A stretch of DNA of 64,000 bases from Allobosea sp. Tri-44. Lineage in GTDB: Bacteria; Pseudomonadota; Alphaproteobacteria; Rhizobiales; Beijerinckiaceae. Under the pieces are notes generated by a model. It ran no database searches, had not been told where the DNA came from, and saw only the letters and a list, made by a program, of their open reading frames with translations. The position numbers and the translations under genes were made by a program. This document shows, one piece after another, positions 47,260 through 57,123 of this stretch. The stretch is taken from assembly GCF_004123845.1 (NCBI RefSeq), contig NZ_NBDP01000003.1, forward strand, positions 434,001-498,000, read 5' to 3'. Numbering within the stretch: the first letter of the stretch is position 1; each line of letters opens with the position of its first letter.

Positions 47260-47871
47260 TCACCGCGTCATTTCTTTCAGCTTCTGTGAGAACTCTCCAA
47301 AGGTCAGCTCTGGCGGTGCAGGCGATTTTGATAGCGGCGGCTCGATTATCGTGGTTCGCCAGTCGCCCCAATCGGTGCATTCACTGCAAGCTGTTAGAAG
47401 CCACCCTTGGTCGCGTTGGATTGCGACCAGCCCTGTGTTCCCGCCGGTCTTGAAAATCCAGGGCGGTGACGACTCGATGCCCCAGAAATGATTGAACACG
47501 TCATGCATCGAGACGGTGTCGTCAGCCAATATCGTCAGCTCGAGATTGATCGCCTGATCCGTCAGGCGCCCGACGAGTGTCATGCATTGCCGCTCGAAAC
47601 ATCCCGCTTCGACCCGAAGAAGCACGGTGTTGCTCCAGGAGGCGTGCCAGGCGACCTTGCTCCCCGCTACCGCCTGTTCCCAATCGGCTGGGCGAACTCT
47701 TTTCAGAAGCTCGGTGACGCGATCTTTCAGGTCGTTTGGCAGAGGCTTGTCGATACGAATCAGCGCTGCCAGTGCATAGGTGGAGCTCGCTGACCCGAAG
47801 CCGAGCACTGCAGCCAGAATCGTGCTCTGCAAGAACCTGAGCAGGGCTGGCGTGGATCGCATCCGAGCCAT
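47260..47871 (-). CDS. Hypothetical secreted or anchored protein
   Basis: The 203-aa protein begins with a hydrophobic segment (LLRFLQSTILAAVLGFGSAS), a signal peptide or anchor. The mature region has cysteines at VEAGCFERQCMTLV and LLTACSECTDWGDW, suggesting disulfides in the periplasm, and alternating beta-like stretches. Codon use is a little less GC-biased than its neighbours, as for the ParD remnant nearby. I do not recognise a domain. It ends downstream of the remnant and is close to panC (9 bp). Confidence 0.6.
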   Translation of the reverse strand: MARMRSTPALLRFLQSTILAAVLGFGSASSTYALAALIRIDKPLPNDLKDRVTELLKRVRPADWEQAVAGSKVAWHASWSNTVLLRVEAGCFERQCMTLVGRLTDQAINLELTILADDTVSMHDVFNHFWGIESSPPWIFKTGGNTGLVAIQRDQGWLLTACSECTDWGDWRTTIIEPPLSKSPAPPELTFGEFSQKLKEMTR

Positions 47872-47880
47872 TTGCGCGGC

Positions 47881-48729
47881 CTACACCCCGATATTGTCGA
47901 TCAGCCGCGTCCCGCCGATCCGAGCCGCGATCAGCAGCCTGATCGGGCCATCGGCGCGGGAGGTCACGGGCGCCAGCGTGTCGGCATGGCGGGCTTCGAG
48001 ATAATCGAGCTCGAAGCCCGCAGTGATGATCTCGGTCTGCGCCTCCGCGACTGCCTGGAACAGCGGATCGTCGTTGCGGATGCGGGCGGCGAGGCTCTGC
48101 ATGACTTTATGCAGGGTTGGAGCGAGCGCGCGCTCCTCGGTTGAGAGGTAGCGGTTGCGCGAGGACATTGCGAGGCCGTCTGCCTCGCGGAAGGTCGCGA
48201 GCGGCACGATCTTGACGCCGAGATCGAGGTCGCGCGCCATCCGCGTCACCACCTTGAGCTGCTGGTAGTCTTTCTCGCCGAAGACGGCGAAATCGGCTTG
48301 GCTCTGCGTGAAGAGCTTGCAGCAAACTGTTGCGACGCCTTCGAAATGCGTCGGGCGGAAGCGATCGTCCAGGCCGACGGCGGCCGGGCCGAGCAGCAGC
48401 ACGCGGCTGGCGAAGCCGGGTGGATACATCTCCTCGACGGAGGGAAAGAAGATCGCATCGGCGCTGACTGCTTCGAGCTGGGCGCGGTCGCTGTCGAAGG
48501 TGCGCGGATATTTCTTGAAGTCCTCATGCGGGGCAAACTGCGTCGGGTTGACGAAGATCGAGACGATGACGCGGCGGGCGTGCTTCTGCGCTTCGGTCAC
48601 CAGTGCGATATGGCCCTCGTGCAGCGCGCCCATGGTCGGCACCAGCGCGACCTTCTCGCCGGCGGCGCGCCAGGCGGCGACGGCCTCGCGCATCGCCTTG
48701 ACCGTCTCGAAAACCGCGACCTGTGACAT
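47881..48729 (-). CDS. panC: Pantoate-beta-alanine ligase
   Basis: The 282-aa enzyme joins pantoate and beta-alanine with ATP to make pantothenate, the precursor of CoA. Motifs: ALVPTMGALHEGHIALVTEA (HxGH nucleotide site), NPTQFAPHEDFKKYPRTFD, FGEKDYQQLKVVTRMARDLD and DGLAMSSRNRYLS (KMSKS-like). All catalytic motifs are intact. No panB is adjacent. The ATG at 48729 follows a GGAGGAGC site. Confidence 0.95.
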   Translation of the reverse strand: MSQVAVFETVKAMREAVAAWRAAGEKVALVPTMGALHEGHIALVTEAQKHARRVIVSIFVNPTQFAPHEDFKKYPRTFDSDRAQLEAVSADAIFFPSVEEMYPPGFASRVLLLGPAAVGLDDRFRPTHFEGVATVCCKLFTQSQADFAVFGEKDYQQLKVVTRMARDLDLGVKIVPLATFREADGLAMSSRNRYLSTEERALAPTLHKVMQSLAARIRNDDPLFQAVAEAQTEIITAGFELDYLEARHADTLAPVTSRADGPIRLLIAARIGGTRLIDNIGV

Positions 48730-48813
48730 AGCGCTCCTCCAACCCGCTCGACGGGTAGCAAATGCCGGCGGCGCGGCCAATATCTCTGGCATGAGCGAAT
48801 CCCGGCGGACGGC

Positions 48814-49563
48814 ATGACGCGCGAAGACGGCAAGGCGGTGGGCAAGGCGGGCGAAACGCGTCCGGCGGAGAGCGCTGCGCGCTCGAAGCCCGGTGAGATC
48901 GACCGTTTCGTCGCTGCGGCGAAGCAGCTCGCGCCGCTCGCAACCGGGCAGGCCGGGCGGCTCGTCTTCGCGCTCGATGCGACGATGAGCCGGCAGCCGA
49001 GCTGGGATCTCGCCTGCTCGCTGCAGGGCCAGATGTTCGAGGTCGCCGCCAGGACGGGCGGGCTCGCGGTGCAACTCGTCTATTTCCGCGGCTTCGATGA
49101 ATGCCGCGCCTCGGGCTGGCTCGGCGAGCCGCAGCGCCTGACCGGGCTGATGAACCGGATCGACTGCCGCGGCGGGCAGACGCAGATTTCTCGCGTTCTC
49201 GCGCACATCCGGGATGAGCAACGCAAGGTGCCGATCCGCGCCTTCGTCTATGTCGGCGATGCGATGGAGGAGAATGTCGACCGGCTCTGCGCGCTCGCCG
49301 GCGAACTCGGCCTGCGGGGCATCAAGGGCTTCGTCTTCCAGGAGGGCTCCGATCCTGACGCCAGCGCCGCCTTCTCCGAGATCGCGCGTCTGACCGGCGG
49401 CGCTCATGCTGGCTTCGACGTCAATGCGCCGAATTCGCTGCTCGAGCTGCTACGCAGCGCGGCAGCCTATGCCAGCGGTGGGCGCGAGGCGCTTTTGAGG
49501 CTCGCCGGCCAAAGCACGGCGGCGCAGAGACTGCTCACGGCAATGGAGGGCCGCAAGCCGTGA
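48814..49563 (+). CDS. VWA-domain-like protein
   Basis: The 249-aa cytosolic protein has a von Willebrand factor A-like fold: RLVFALDATMSRQPSWDLAC contains a MIDAS-type D-x-T-x-S motif, LVYFRGFDEC is the next strand, RIDCRGGQTQISRVLAHIRD carries the second metal site Thr, and FVYVGDAMEENVDRLCALAG follows with the third Asp. A Ser/Ala/Arg-rich N-terminus precedes it. It overlaps the start of the membrane-anchored J-domain protein by GTGATG, so the two are translationally coupled. The function is unknown. Confidence 0.75.
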   Translation: MTREDGKAVGKAGETRPAESAARSKPGEIDRFVAAAKQLAPLATGQAGRLVFALDATMSRQPSWDLACSLQGQMFEVAARTGGLAVQLVYFRGFDECRASGWLGEPQRLTGLMNRIDCRGGQTQISRVLAHIRDEQRKVPIRAFVYVGDAMEENVDRLCALAGELGLRGIKGFVFQEGSDPDASAAFSEIARLTGGAHAGFDVNAPNSLLELLRSAAAYASGGREALLRLAGQSTAAQRLLTAMEGRKP

Positions 49564-50291
49564 TGCTGCTTTATGGTGTCGCCACGCTGATCCTGATCTG
49601 GTGGGTGGCCAAGTTCTTCGCCGGAGCCGATCCGAAGAAGCTGGTCAGGTTCGGCAAGGTCGTCGGTGGTACGCTCTCGCTCGGCGTCGCGGCGCTGCTG
49701 ATGCTGCGCGGCCGGGCCGACATGGCGATCTTCCTCGGCGGGCTCGGAGCCTGGCTGCTCGGCTGGAGCGCCTACGGCCCGGGCGGGCTCAAGATGCCGG
49801 AATGGGCGAGGGATTGGGGCGGGGCCGGTGGCTCGGCTGGCCGTTCCAAGGTCGCATCGGCGCTGCTCGAAATGGAGCTCGACCATGACAGCGGCGGTAT
49901 CAGGGGCAAGGTTCTGGCCGGTACCTTCGCCGGCCGCGACCTCGACGATCTCAAGCCCGCCGAGCTCAGCGTGCTGCTGCGCGAATGCCTCGCCGGAGAT
50001 CCGGACGGCGCGCGCCTGCTAGAGGCATATCTCGACCGCCGGGCGCCCGGCTGGCGTGAAGACGCTGATGGTCACCGCGACGCGGGGCAGCGCGGCCCGG
50101 CGCGCACGGGCGCGATGACGGACGAGGAGGCCTACGAGATCCTGGGGCTTCAGCCGGGGGCGAGCCAGGAGGCGATCCGCGATGCCCATCGGGGGCTGAT
50201 GAAGCGCATCCATCCGGATGCCGGCGGCACCAGCGGGCTTGCCGTTCGGGTCAACCAGGCCAAGGATACCTTGCTGAAAAAGCATGGCTGA
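49563..50291 (+). CDS. Membrane-anchored J-domain protein
   Basis: The 242-aa protein has one N-terminal TM segment (LLYGVATLILIWWVAKFFAG), a possible second one (MAIFLGGLGAWLLGWSAYGP), and a C-terminal J domain: EEAYEILGLQPGASQEAIRD and HRGLMKRIHPDAGG, with the HPD motif that activates Hsp70 ATPase. TM plus C-terminal J domain resembles Tim14/Pam18-like bacterial proteins (DjlA relatives). It is coupled to the VWA gene (GTG 49560 or ATG 49563). A partner DnaK is elsewhere in the genome. Confidence 0.82.
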   Translation: MLLYGVATLILIWWVAKFFAGADPKKLVRFGKVVGGTLSLGVAALLMLRGRADMAIFLGGLGAWLLGWSAYGPGGLKMPEWARDWGGAGGSAGRSKVASALLEMELDHDSGGIRGKVLAGTFAGRDLDDLKPAELSVLLRECLAGDPDGARLLEAYLDRRAPGWREDADGHRDAGQRGPARTGAMTDEEAYEILGLQPGASQEAIRDAHRGLMKRIHPDAGGTSGLAVRVNQAKDTLLKKHG

Positions 50292-50308
50292 TCTCCTTTC
50301 CCGACCGG

Positions 50309-52003
50309 TCAGCTGCGGGTCGCGAAGCAGGCGAAGCCGCCGCGCTTGAGCTGGGCGCAGGCCTTCTCGGCATCCTTGGACTCCTCGAAGCCGGCGAAGC
50401 GGGCGCGGAACAGGGTGGCACCACCCTTCTCGACCTTCTCGGTGAAGCCGGACGCGTCGGCGAGCGAGCCCGAGGCCTTGGCGCGGGCCCGGGCCAGGAT
50501 GTCCTTGGCCTTGGCCTCGTCGTCGGTGGCGCCGAGCTGGATCAGCCATTTCGAGGCGATGACGGCCTTCTCAGCCGGCTTGCTCTCGGGGGCCTTGGCT
50601 TCAGGCGCCTTGGCGGCGACCTGCGCGACCTTCATCGGTGCCGGTGCCGGCTCGGGCAGGCGGGCTTCATGCTTCTTCGGCATGGCCTGGACCTCGTCCT
50701 TGTCCGCGGGCTCGGCCAGCTTGGCGATCGAAGAGGTGACGTCGACATTCGCCGGCGGACGCAGGACCTTGCCCTCGGCCGGCGGGGCGCCGATCGACCA
50801 GCGCATCGCCGATGGCGTCGTGGTCGCCGCGACCGGGCGCATATTGGAGAGCGCGAGCGCCTGGGCGCTGCCGCTGAGAGCGCGCGGCGGAGCGATCTGC
50901 GCGGTCGTCGTCGTTGCGGCATAGGCGCGGGCGGCGGCCGGCACTTCCGGCTCGGCGCGCGGACGCGGCACCGGGATCGGCGCGGGGGCCGGGGCAGGCT
51001 CAGGCGCCTGGGCGATGACAGCCGGGCGAGCCGGCGGCTCGGGAACGGGGGCCGGAGCCGGCGCCCGGAAGCGCTCCTGCTGCGGTTCGGGAGCCTCGGC
51101 GATCATCGGGGCGCTGCGGCCGCCGGTGCTGGCGCGTGGCAGGCTGGCGAGGACGAGGTCGGCCATGATCTTGTCGCGCGAGGCGCCGGAGCGGCCGCCG
51201 AGCACGATCGAGACGATCTGGCGACCCTCGGTCTTAGCCGACGTCATCAGGTTGAAGCCGGAAGCGCGGGTGTAGCCGGTCTTGATGCCGTCGACGCCCT
51301 CGATGCGGCCGAGCAGGCGGTTGTGCCCGCGGACGGTGCGGGAGCCGTACTGGAAAGACCGCATCTGGAAGAGCGGGAAGTACCGCGGGAAGCGCTCCTG
51401 GATAGCCCGCGCCAGGATGGTCAGGTCGCGTGCCGTGGTGATGTTCGGCGGCGAGTTCGGCAGGCCGTGCGGATTGTAGAAGCGGGTCGAGTCCATGCCC
51501 AGCGAGCGCGCCTTGCGCGTCATCTGCTCGGCGAAGGCGTCTTCCGAGCCGGCGATCGCCTCGGCGACCACGACGGAGGAATCGTTGGCCGACAGGGTGA
51601 TCATGCTCTTGATCGCGTCCTCGACCTCGATGGTCGAGCCGGCGCGCAGGCCGAGCTTGGTCGGCGGCTGCGAGGCGGCATAGGCCGAGACCTTGAGCTC
51701 GGAATTCATGGTGAAGCGGCCGCGCTCCATCTGCTCGAACAGCATGTAGAGCGTCATCACCTTGGTGAGCGAGGCCGGGATGCGCGGCGCATCCTCGTTG
51801 ACGGCGTGGAGGGTGCGGCCGGTCTTGGCGTCGACGACCATCGCCGCATAGGGCGGGGCGTAGCCGCCCGAGACATGGCGCCGCTTCTTGCGGGCCGCCT
51901 CTGCGGGCGAGACCGTCGCAGTCAGCGCAACGGCAGCAACGCTCACCAGCCCGATGAACGCGAGCCAGCGCCCGCGCCGGGAACCAACGCAACCAAAAGC
52001 CAT
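50309..52003 (-). CDS. D-alanyl-D-alanine carboxypeptidase with SPOR domain
   Basis: The 564-aa penicillin-binding protein (DacF/PBP5 type) has a signal peptide (WLAFIGLVSVAAVALTATVS). Its peptidase domain has the motifs SLTK (ASLTKVMTLYMLFEQ), SAN (ITLSANDSSVVVAEA) and KTG (GIKTGYTRASGFNLM). A long Pro/Ala/Glu linker (residues about 290-480) and a C-terminal SPOR domain (KWLIQLGATDDEAKAKDILA onward) follow. It trims pentapeptide stems; the SPOR domain should target it to septal denuded glycan. Confidence 0.93.
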   Translation of the reverse strand: MAFGCVGSRRGRWLAFIGLVSVAAVALTATVSPAEAARKKRRHVSGGYAPPYAAMVVDAKTGRTLHAVNEDAPRIPASLTKVMTLYMLFEQMERGRFTMNSELKVSAYAASQPPTKLGLRAGSTIEVEDAIKSMITLSANDSSVVVAEAIAGSEDAFAEQMTRKARSLGMDSTRFYNPHGLPNSPPNITTARDLTILARAIQERFPRYFPLFQMRSFQYGSRTVRGHNRLLGRIEGVDGIKTGYTRASGFNLMTSAKTEGRQIVSIVLGGRSGASRDKIMADLVLASLPRASTGGRSAPMIAEAPEPQQERFRAPAPAPVPEPPARPAVIAQAPEPAPAPAPIPVPRPRAEPEVPAAARAYAATTTTAQIAPPRALSGSAQALALSNMRPVAATTTPSAMRWSIGAPPAEGKVLRPPANVDVTSSIAKLAEPADKDEVQAMPKKHEARLPEPAPAPMKVAQVAAKAPEAKAPESKPAEKAVIASKWLIQLGATDDEAKAKDILARARAKASGSLADASGFTEKVEKGGATLFRARFAGFEESKDAEKACAQLKRGGFACFATRS

Positions 52004-52178
52004 GCAACTCGCCTCAACTCACCCACCCGTCCGTCGCAGGCTTTGCAGCGTGGCGCGAAGGACACAGGAGAGGAGGTTAGGTGGATGCGGTTACGGAGGA
52101 GTTAAGCGCCAAAAGCGATGTTCGAAGCTGTCTGGTTGCAAACCGTCGCCAATGCACGCTGGGGGGCTCTGCGTTTGG

Positions 52179-52224
52179 TGCATTGCAGTGCGATGTTGAC
52201 TTTTATGTTGCGGTGCACAATATC
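52179..52224 (+). promoter_or_regulatory. Putative phasin promoter with a TGC-rich palindrome
   Basis: A sigma70-like -35 box TTGACT (52196-52201) is followed after 17 bp by AATATC. Just upstream is TGCATTGCA (52179-52187), a TGC-N3-GCA palindrome of the type bound by PhaR in Paracoccus. The 326-bp gap before the phasin gene holds nothing else that I recognise. Confidence 0.35.
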
Positions 52225-52329
52225 AGAAGCGCCCCGGTGATGGATCTCTTCATCTGACCTTGGGGGCACGGAACCCGGGCCATTTCGGCTCGTCAGCAGA
52301 GGCGGCGCCCGCGAGCGTCGGAGGAAACG

Positions 52330-52674
52330 ATGATCCAGCAGTTCGAGACCATCCAGAAGGCTTCCAAAGAGAACGTCGATGCGGCCCTGAAGGCGTTCGG
52401 CGCCACCTCGAAGGGCGTGCAGGCGCTCGCCGTCGAGGCGACCGACTATGCCAAGAAGTCGTTCGAGGCCGGCACGGCCACGATCGAGAAGCTTGCCGGC
52501 GTCAAGACGCTCGACAAGGCGATCGAGATCCAGTCGGACTACGTCAAGACCGCTTTCGAGGGCTATGTCGCCCAGGTCACCAAGATCGGCGAGCTCTATG
52601 CCGCGATCGCCAAGGACGCCTACAAGCCGTTCGAGGGCATCGTCGCCAAGGCCGTCCCGACCGCGGCCAAGTGA
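52330..52674 (+). CDS. Phasin family protein
   Basis: The 114-aa protein is helical and amphipathic, matching the phasin_2 fold: FETIQKASKENVDAALKAFG, GVQALAVEATDYAKKSFEAG, TIEKLAGVKTLDKAIEIQSD and YVKTAFEGYVAQVTKIGELY. Phasins coat polyhydroxybutyrate granules. No phaC or phaAB is in the window. It has its own promoter-like sequence and a strong terminator. Confidence 0.9.
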   Translation: MIQQFETIQKASKENVDAALKAFGATSKGVQALAVEATDYAKKSFEAGTATIEKLAGVKTLDKAIEIQSDYVKTAFEGYVAQVTKIGELYAAIAKDAYKPFEGIVAKAVPTAAK

Positions 52675-52728
52675 TTTCGGCAAGCGGCTGATTTTTGTCG
52701 GCCGCAGCTGATTGCCAGACGATTTCGA

Positions 52729-52755
52729 GAAGCCCGGCCCCGGCCGGGCTTCTTT
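52729..52755 (+). terminator. Intrinsic terminator of the phasin gene
   Basis: GAAGCCCGGC-CCCG-GCCGGGCTTC is a perfect 10-bp stem with a 4-nt loop, followed by TTT. Confidence 0.8.
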
Positions 52756-52873
52756 GCATTTGTGGCCATGTTCCAGGCCGAGCGTCCCTCCCGGCAATGC
52801 CCTTGCAACTGGCGGGCGGTTGCTTGCGGCCACCGTGATCCGCTTGAGGCCGCGGCAGGAGCCAGAGGCCGCA

Positions 52874-53959
52874 ATGAGCAGTTCGACGACGACCGGAGAT
52901 GCGCGGACCTCTGCGGAGGCGCCTCCGGCGAGCGAGTTCCGGGAACCGCCCCGGGAAGCCTGGTACTGCGCCCGGAGCGCCGGCAGCCTGGCGCCGGGCG
53001 CGATGGCGAGCGTGACGGTCCTCGGCGACCAGATCGTCATCGGCCGCACGAAGGCCGGCCGGCTCTTTGCCTTGCGCGACCGTTGTCCGCATCGCGGCGC
53101 GCCATTGTCGGGAGGTCAGTTCGACGGCACCGCGATCACCTGTCCCTTCCATGGCTGGCGCTTCGGCGCCGATGGCCGTTGCCAGGCGATGCCGACATTG
53201 GTCGATGGCGACGTCACCGATCCCGGCCAGGTCAAGGTCGGCGAATTTCCGGTCCGCGAGAGCGACGGCATCATCTGGCTCTATATGGGCGCGGGGTTGG
53301 CCGAGGCGCCGCCGGTACCGGCGCTCACCCTGGCGGGTGCGACTCGCTGCCGGGTTGCCGTGTCGGTCCTGGTCGAGGCGTCCTATGATTTGTGCGTGCT
53401 CAGCCTGATCGACCCGGGCCATGTTGGCTATGTCCACAATTCCTGGTGGTGGCGGCCGACAGCGACGGCGCGGGAGAAGATCAAGGATTTCGAGCCGCTT
53501 CCCTTCGGCTTCCGGATGAAGGCGCACAAGGCGGCGGCGAATTCGCGCGGCTACCGCCTGCTCGGCCGGCCGCAGACCGAGGTCGACTTCCTGCTGCCGG
53601 GGCAGCGGATCGAGCGCATCCGCATGGGCGAACGCTCGATCATCAACGCGACCTTCGCCACGCCGATCGATGCGCGCCGGACGCTGCTCACCAATGTGCT
53701 GCTCTCGGACCTGCCCCAGCTCATGCCGCTCGCGCCGCTGATCGGATGGGCCGGGCGCGCTTTCCTGCGGCAGGATCAGCGGATTCTCGAACTGGCCCAG
53801 CAGGGGCTGGAGCGCAAGCCGACCATGCTGCTACTCGGACAGGCCGACCGGCTGGGGCAATGGTATTTCCGCCTGAAGCGGGATTATGCTGCCGCTCGCC
53901 ATGAAGGAAAGGCGTTCAGCAACACGCTCGCACCGGAGCGACTGCGCTGGCGTACCTGA
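52874..53959 (+). CDS. Rieske-type non-heme iron oxygenase
   Basis: The 361-aa protein has a Rieske [2Fe-2S] domain: RDRCPHRGAPLSGGQ (Cys-x-His) and AITCPFHGWRFGADG (Cys-x2-His). A catalytic domain follows, with LIDPGHVGYVHNSWWW, where Asp and two His ligands of the mononuclear iron are expected. This matches VanA- or pheophorbide-oxygenase-like demethylases and hydroxylases. The redox partner is not adjacent. The ATG at 52874 follows GAGGCC; upstream codons overlap the terminator and are not coding. Confidence 0.9.
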   Translation: MSSSTTTGDARTSAEAPPASEFREPPREAWYCARSAGSLAPGAMASVTVLGDQIVIGRTKAGRLFALRDRCPHRGAPLSGGQFDGTAITCPFHGWRFGADGRCQAMPTLVDGDVTDPGQVKVGEFPVRESDGIIWLYMGAGLAEAPPVPALTLAGATRCRVAVSVLVEASYDLCVLSLIDPGHVGYVHNSWWWRPTATAREKIKDFEPLPFGFRMKAHKAAANSRGYRLLGRPQTEVDFLLPGQRIERIRMGERSIINATFATPIDARRTLLTNVLLSDLPQLMPLAPLIGWAGRAFLRQDQRILELAQQGLERKPTMLLLGQADRLGQWYFRLKRDYAAARHEGKAFSNTLAPERLRWRT

Positions 53960-54127
53960 CGCTGTGCCACAGCTTACCTTCCGATTCTCCGCCGCTGCCC
54001 GGCTTCACCGAGCCCGCAGCGGCACTTCTTTGTGGTCTGCGGTTGCAACGGGCTGGCGAAGCCGCTGCGACGTCTGTAAATTCGTGAGCGAAGCACTATC
54101 TTGAGGTCAGCCTTCGGGACGGACACC

Positions 54128-54550
54128 TTGAGCCACGCAGCCACCACGCCGATCGATCAGGACCTGCCAGCCGGCCTCGCGCCGCGCGGGATCGCGTCCG
54201 CCTACGCGCCGCAGCTGGCCTCGAAGCCGCGTCCGCCGTCGGCCCCCACCGATGGCGACCGTGCCGGCACCGCCGTGCTCACCCGCACCCGCACGCGCAA
54301 GCCGAACCTCTATCGCGTGCTGATCCTCAATGATGATTACACCCCGATGGAGTTCGTGGTGCACGTGCTGGAGCGGTTCTTCAACAAGGACCGGGCCGAG
54401 GCGACGCGCATCATGATGCATGTCCATCAGAACGGCGTCGGCGAATGTGGCGTCTTCACCTACGAGGTCGCTGAGACCAAGGTCACCCTGGTGATGGACC
54501 TTGCCCGTAAGCATATGCATCCGCTGCAATGCGTGATGGAGAAAAAGTAG
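54128..54550 (+). CDS. clpS: ATP-dependent Clp protease adaptor ClpS
   Basis: The 140-aa adaptor has a 45-residue disordered N-terminus and a ClpS core: [40 protein letters not shown] and [20 protein letters not shown]. The N-end rule pocket residues (Asn/Asp/His in NDDYTPM and MHVH) are present, so it delivers proteins with bulky hydrophobic N-termini to ClpAP. TTG at 54128 with GGGACGG upstream is likely; TTG at 54101 is also possible. clpA follows 43 bp downstream. Confidence 0.92.
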   Translation: MSHAATTPIDQDLPAGLAPRGIASAYAPQLASKPRPPSAPTDGDRAGTAVLTRTRTRKPNLYRVLILNDDYTPMEFVVHVLERFFNKDRAEATRIMMHVHQNGVGECGVFTYEVAETKVTLVMDLARKHMHPLQCVMEKK

Positions 54551-54593
54551 CTTTGAACATCATCCTCTCGAAACTGGATTGGGAGCGCTGACC

Positions 54594-57119
54594 TTGCCGA
54601 GCTTCTCGCGCAGCCTCGAACAGGCGCTTCATCGGGCCCTCGCGCTCGCCAATGAACGCCATCATGAATATGCGACACTGGAGCATCTGCTGCTGGCGCT
54701 GGTCGACGACCAGGACGCCGCCGCGGTGATGCGCGCCTGCAGCGTCGATCTCGACACGCTGCGTCGCAACCTCGTCGACTATATCGACGCGGAGCTGACC
54801 AATCTCGTCACCGACGGACGCGACGATTCCAAGCCGACCGCCGGCTTCCAGCGCGTGATCCAGCGCGCGGTGATCCATGTCCAGTCGTCCGGCCGCGAGG
54901 AGGTGACAGGGGCCAACGTGCTCGTGGCGATGTTCGCCGAGCGCGAGAGCCACGCCGCCTACTTCCTGCAGGAGCAGGACATGACCCGCTACGACGCGGT
55001 CAACTACATCAGCCACGGCATTGCCAAGCGCCCCGGCGCCGGCGAGAGCCGGCCGGTGCGCGGCGCTGAGGAAGAGCCCGAGCAGCAGCGCGAGCAGCGC
55101 TCCGACTCCGGCAATGACGCCGACAAGGACAAGAAGAAAAAGGAAAGCGCGCTCGACGCTTATTGCGTCAACCTCAACCGCAAGGCGAGGGACGGGCGCA
55201 TCGATCCGCTGATCGGCCGCGAGGCCGAGGTGCAGCGCACGATCCAGATTCTCTGCCGCCGGCAGAAGAACAATCCATTGCTGGTCGGCGATCCCGGCGT
55301 CGGCAAGACGGCGATCGCGGAGGGCCTCGCCCTCAAGATCGTGCGCGGCGAAGTGCCCGAGGTGCTGGAGGACGCGACCGTCTTCTCGCTCGACATGGGC
55401 ACGCTGCTCGCCGGCACGCGCTATCGCGGCGATTTCGAGGAACGCCTCAAGCAGGTGATGAAGGAGATCGAGGCGCATCCCAAGGCAATCATGTTCATCG
55501 ACGAGATCCACACGGTGATCGGCGCCGGTGCGACCTCGGGCGGTGCGATGGATGCCTCGAACCTGCTCAAGCCGGCGCTCGCCTCGGGCGGGCTGCGCTG
55601 CATCGGCTCGACCACCTACAAGGAATACCGCCAGTATTTCGAGAAGGACCGGGCGCTGGTGCGCCGCTTCCAGAAGATCGACGTCAACGAGCCTTCGGTC
55701 CCGGATACGATCGAGATCCTGAAGGGGCTGAAGCCCTATTTCGAGGAGTTCCACAAGCTGCGCTACACCAACGACGCCATCAAGGCGGCGGTGGAATTGT
55801 CGGCGCGCTACATCCATGACCGCAAGCTGCCGGACAAGGCGATCGACGTGATCGACGAGACCGGCGCCTCGCAGATGCTGGTGACCGAGGCCAAGCGCAA
55901 GAAGACGATCGGCGTCAAGGAGATCGAGGCGGCGGTCGCGACCATGGCGCGCATCCCGGCCAAGACCGTCTCCAAGGACGATGCCGAGGTGCTGCGCAAC
56001 CTCGAGACCACGCTGAAGCGCACCGTCTACGGCCAGGAGAAGGCGATCGAGGCGCTGTCCTCCTCGATCAAGCTCGCCCGGGCCGGTTTGCGCGACGGCG
56101 AGAAGCCGATCGGCTGCTACCTCTTCGCCGGCCCGACCGGCGTCGGCAAGACCGAGGTCGCGCGCCAGCTCGCCTCCTCGCTCGGCGTCGAGCTCGTGCG
56201 CTTCGACATGTCGGAATACATGGAGCGCCACACCGTCTCGCGGCTGATCGGCGCGCCTCCCGGCTATGTCGGCTTCGACCAGGGCGGCCTCTTGACCGAT
56301 CAGATCGACCAGCATCCGCATTGCGTGCTGCTGCTCGACGAGATCGAGAAGGCCCATCCGGACCTGTTCAACATCCTCCTGCAGGTGATGGACCACGGCA
56401 AGCTGACCGACAACAACGGCAAGCAGGTCGATTTCAGGAACGTCATCCTGATCATGACCACCAATGCCGGAGCAGCCGACATGGCGCGCAACGCCTATGG
56501 CTTTACCCGCAGCAAGCGCGAGGGCGACGACACCGACGCGATCAACAAGCTGTTCGCGCCGGAGTTCCGCAACCGGCTCGACGCGACGATCTCCTTCGGC
56601 CACCTGCCGAAGACGGTCGTGGCGCGCGTCGTCGACAAGTTCGTGCTGCAACTCGAGGCGCAGCTCGCCGACCGCAACGTCACCATCGAGCTCTCGGACG
56701 AGGCGCGCGAATGGCTGGTCGAGAACGGCTATGACGAAGCAATGGGCGCGAGGCCGATGGCCCGCCTGATCCAGCAGACGATCAAGACGCCGCTCGCCGA
56801 CGAGGTGCTGTTCGGCCGGCTGAAGAACGGTGGCGCGGTCAAGGTCGTGGTGATCCAGTCCGAGACCGGCATCAAGGTGCTCGGCCTCGAATTCCCCGAC
56901 GGGCCGGTCAAGCCGAAGCCGGAGAAGGACGTGGCCGCCGCGGCCGAGAAGCGCACGCGCAAGCCGCGGGCCAAAGGGCCAAGCAAGACACCGGGCAAGG
57001 CCAAGGTGGCCGGGCCGGGTGGCGCGAAGCGCGGTCCGAAGCCGGATGCTCCGGTCGAGCCGCCCAAGGCGGCGCGGAGCGTGCGCACCGTGCCGAAAGT
57101 TCCGCTGACCAAGGCCTGA
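54594..57119 (+). CDS. clpA: Clp protease ATP-binding subunit ClpA
   Basis: The 841-aa AAA+ unfoldase has a ClpN repeat domain ([20 protein letters not shown]), NBD1 with Walker [14 protein letters not shown], and NBD2 with Walker [14 protein letters not shown] and sensor regions. ClpP-loop residues are present near the NBD2 C-end. It is preceded by ClpS. After the core (about residue 770) comes a Lys/Ala/Pro-rich tail, about 70 residues ([20 protein letters not shown]...), not found in E. coli ClpA. The TTG at 54594 follows a GGGAGCG site and gives the usual [10 protein letters not shown] start. Confidence 0.95.
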   Translation: MPSFSRSLEQALHRALALANERHHEYATLEHLLLALVDDQDAAAVMRACSVDLDTLRRNLVDYIDAELTNLVTDGRDDSKPTAGFQRVIQRAVIHVQSSGREEVTGANVLVAMFAERESHAAYFLQEQDMTRYDAVNYISHGIAKRPGAGESRPVRGAEEEPEQQREQRSDSGNDADKDKKKKESALDAYCVNLNRKARDGRIDPLIGREAEVQRTIQILCRRQKNNPLLVGDPGVGKTAIAEGLALKIVRGEVPEVLEDATVFSLDMGTLLAGTRYRGDFEERLKQVMKEIEAHPKAIMFIDEIHTVIGAGATSGGAMDASNLLKPALASGGLRCIGSTTYKEYRQYFEKDRALVRRFQKIDVNEPSVPDTIEILKGLKPYFEEFHKLRYTNDAIKAAVELSARYIHDRKLPDKAIDVIDETGASQMLVTEAKRKKTIGVKEIEAAVATMARIPAKTVSKDDAEVLRNLETTLKRTVYGQEKAIEALSSSIKLARAGLRDGEKPIGCYLFAGPTGVGKTEVARQLASSLGVELVRFDMSEYMERHTVSRLIGAPPGYVGFDQGGLLTDQIDQHPHCVLLLDEIEKAHPDLFNILLQVMDHGKLTDNNGKQVDFRNVILIMTTNAGAADMARNAYGFTRSKREGDDTDAINKLFAPEFRNRLDATISFGHLPKTVVARVVDKFVLQLEAQLADRNVTIELSDEAREWLVENGYDEAMGARPMARLIQQTIKTPLADEVLFGRLKNGGAVKVVVIQSETGIKVLGLEFPDGPVKPKPEKDVAAAAEKRTRKPRAKGPSKTPGKAKVAGPGGAKRGPKPDAPVEPPKAARSVRTVPKVPLTKA

Positions 57120-57123
57120 TCCG

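Noticed and set aside
53886..54104. 72-codon ORF between the Rieske gene and clpS
   Set aside because: Overlaps the end of the Rieske gene out of frame and has a non-protein-like composition.
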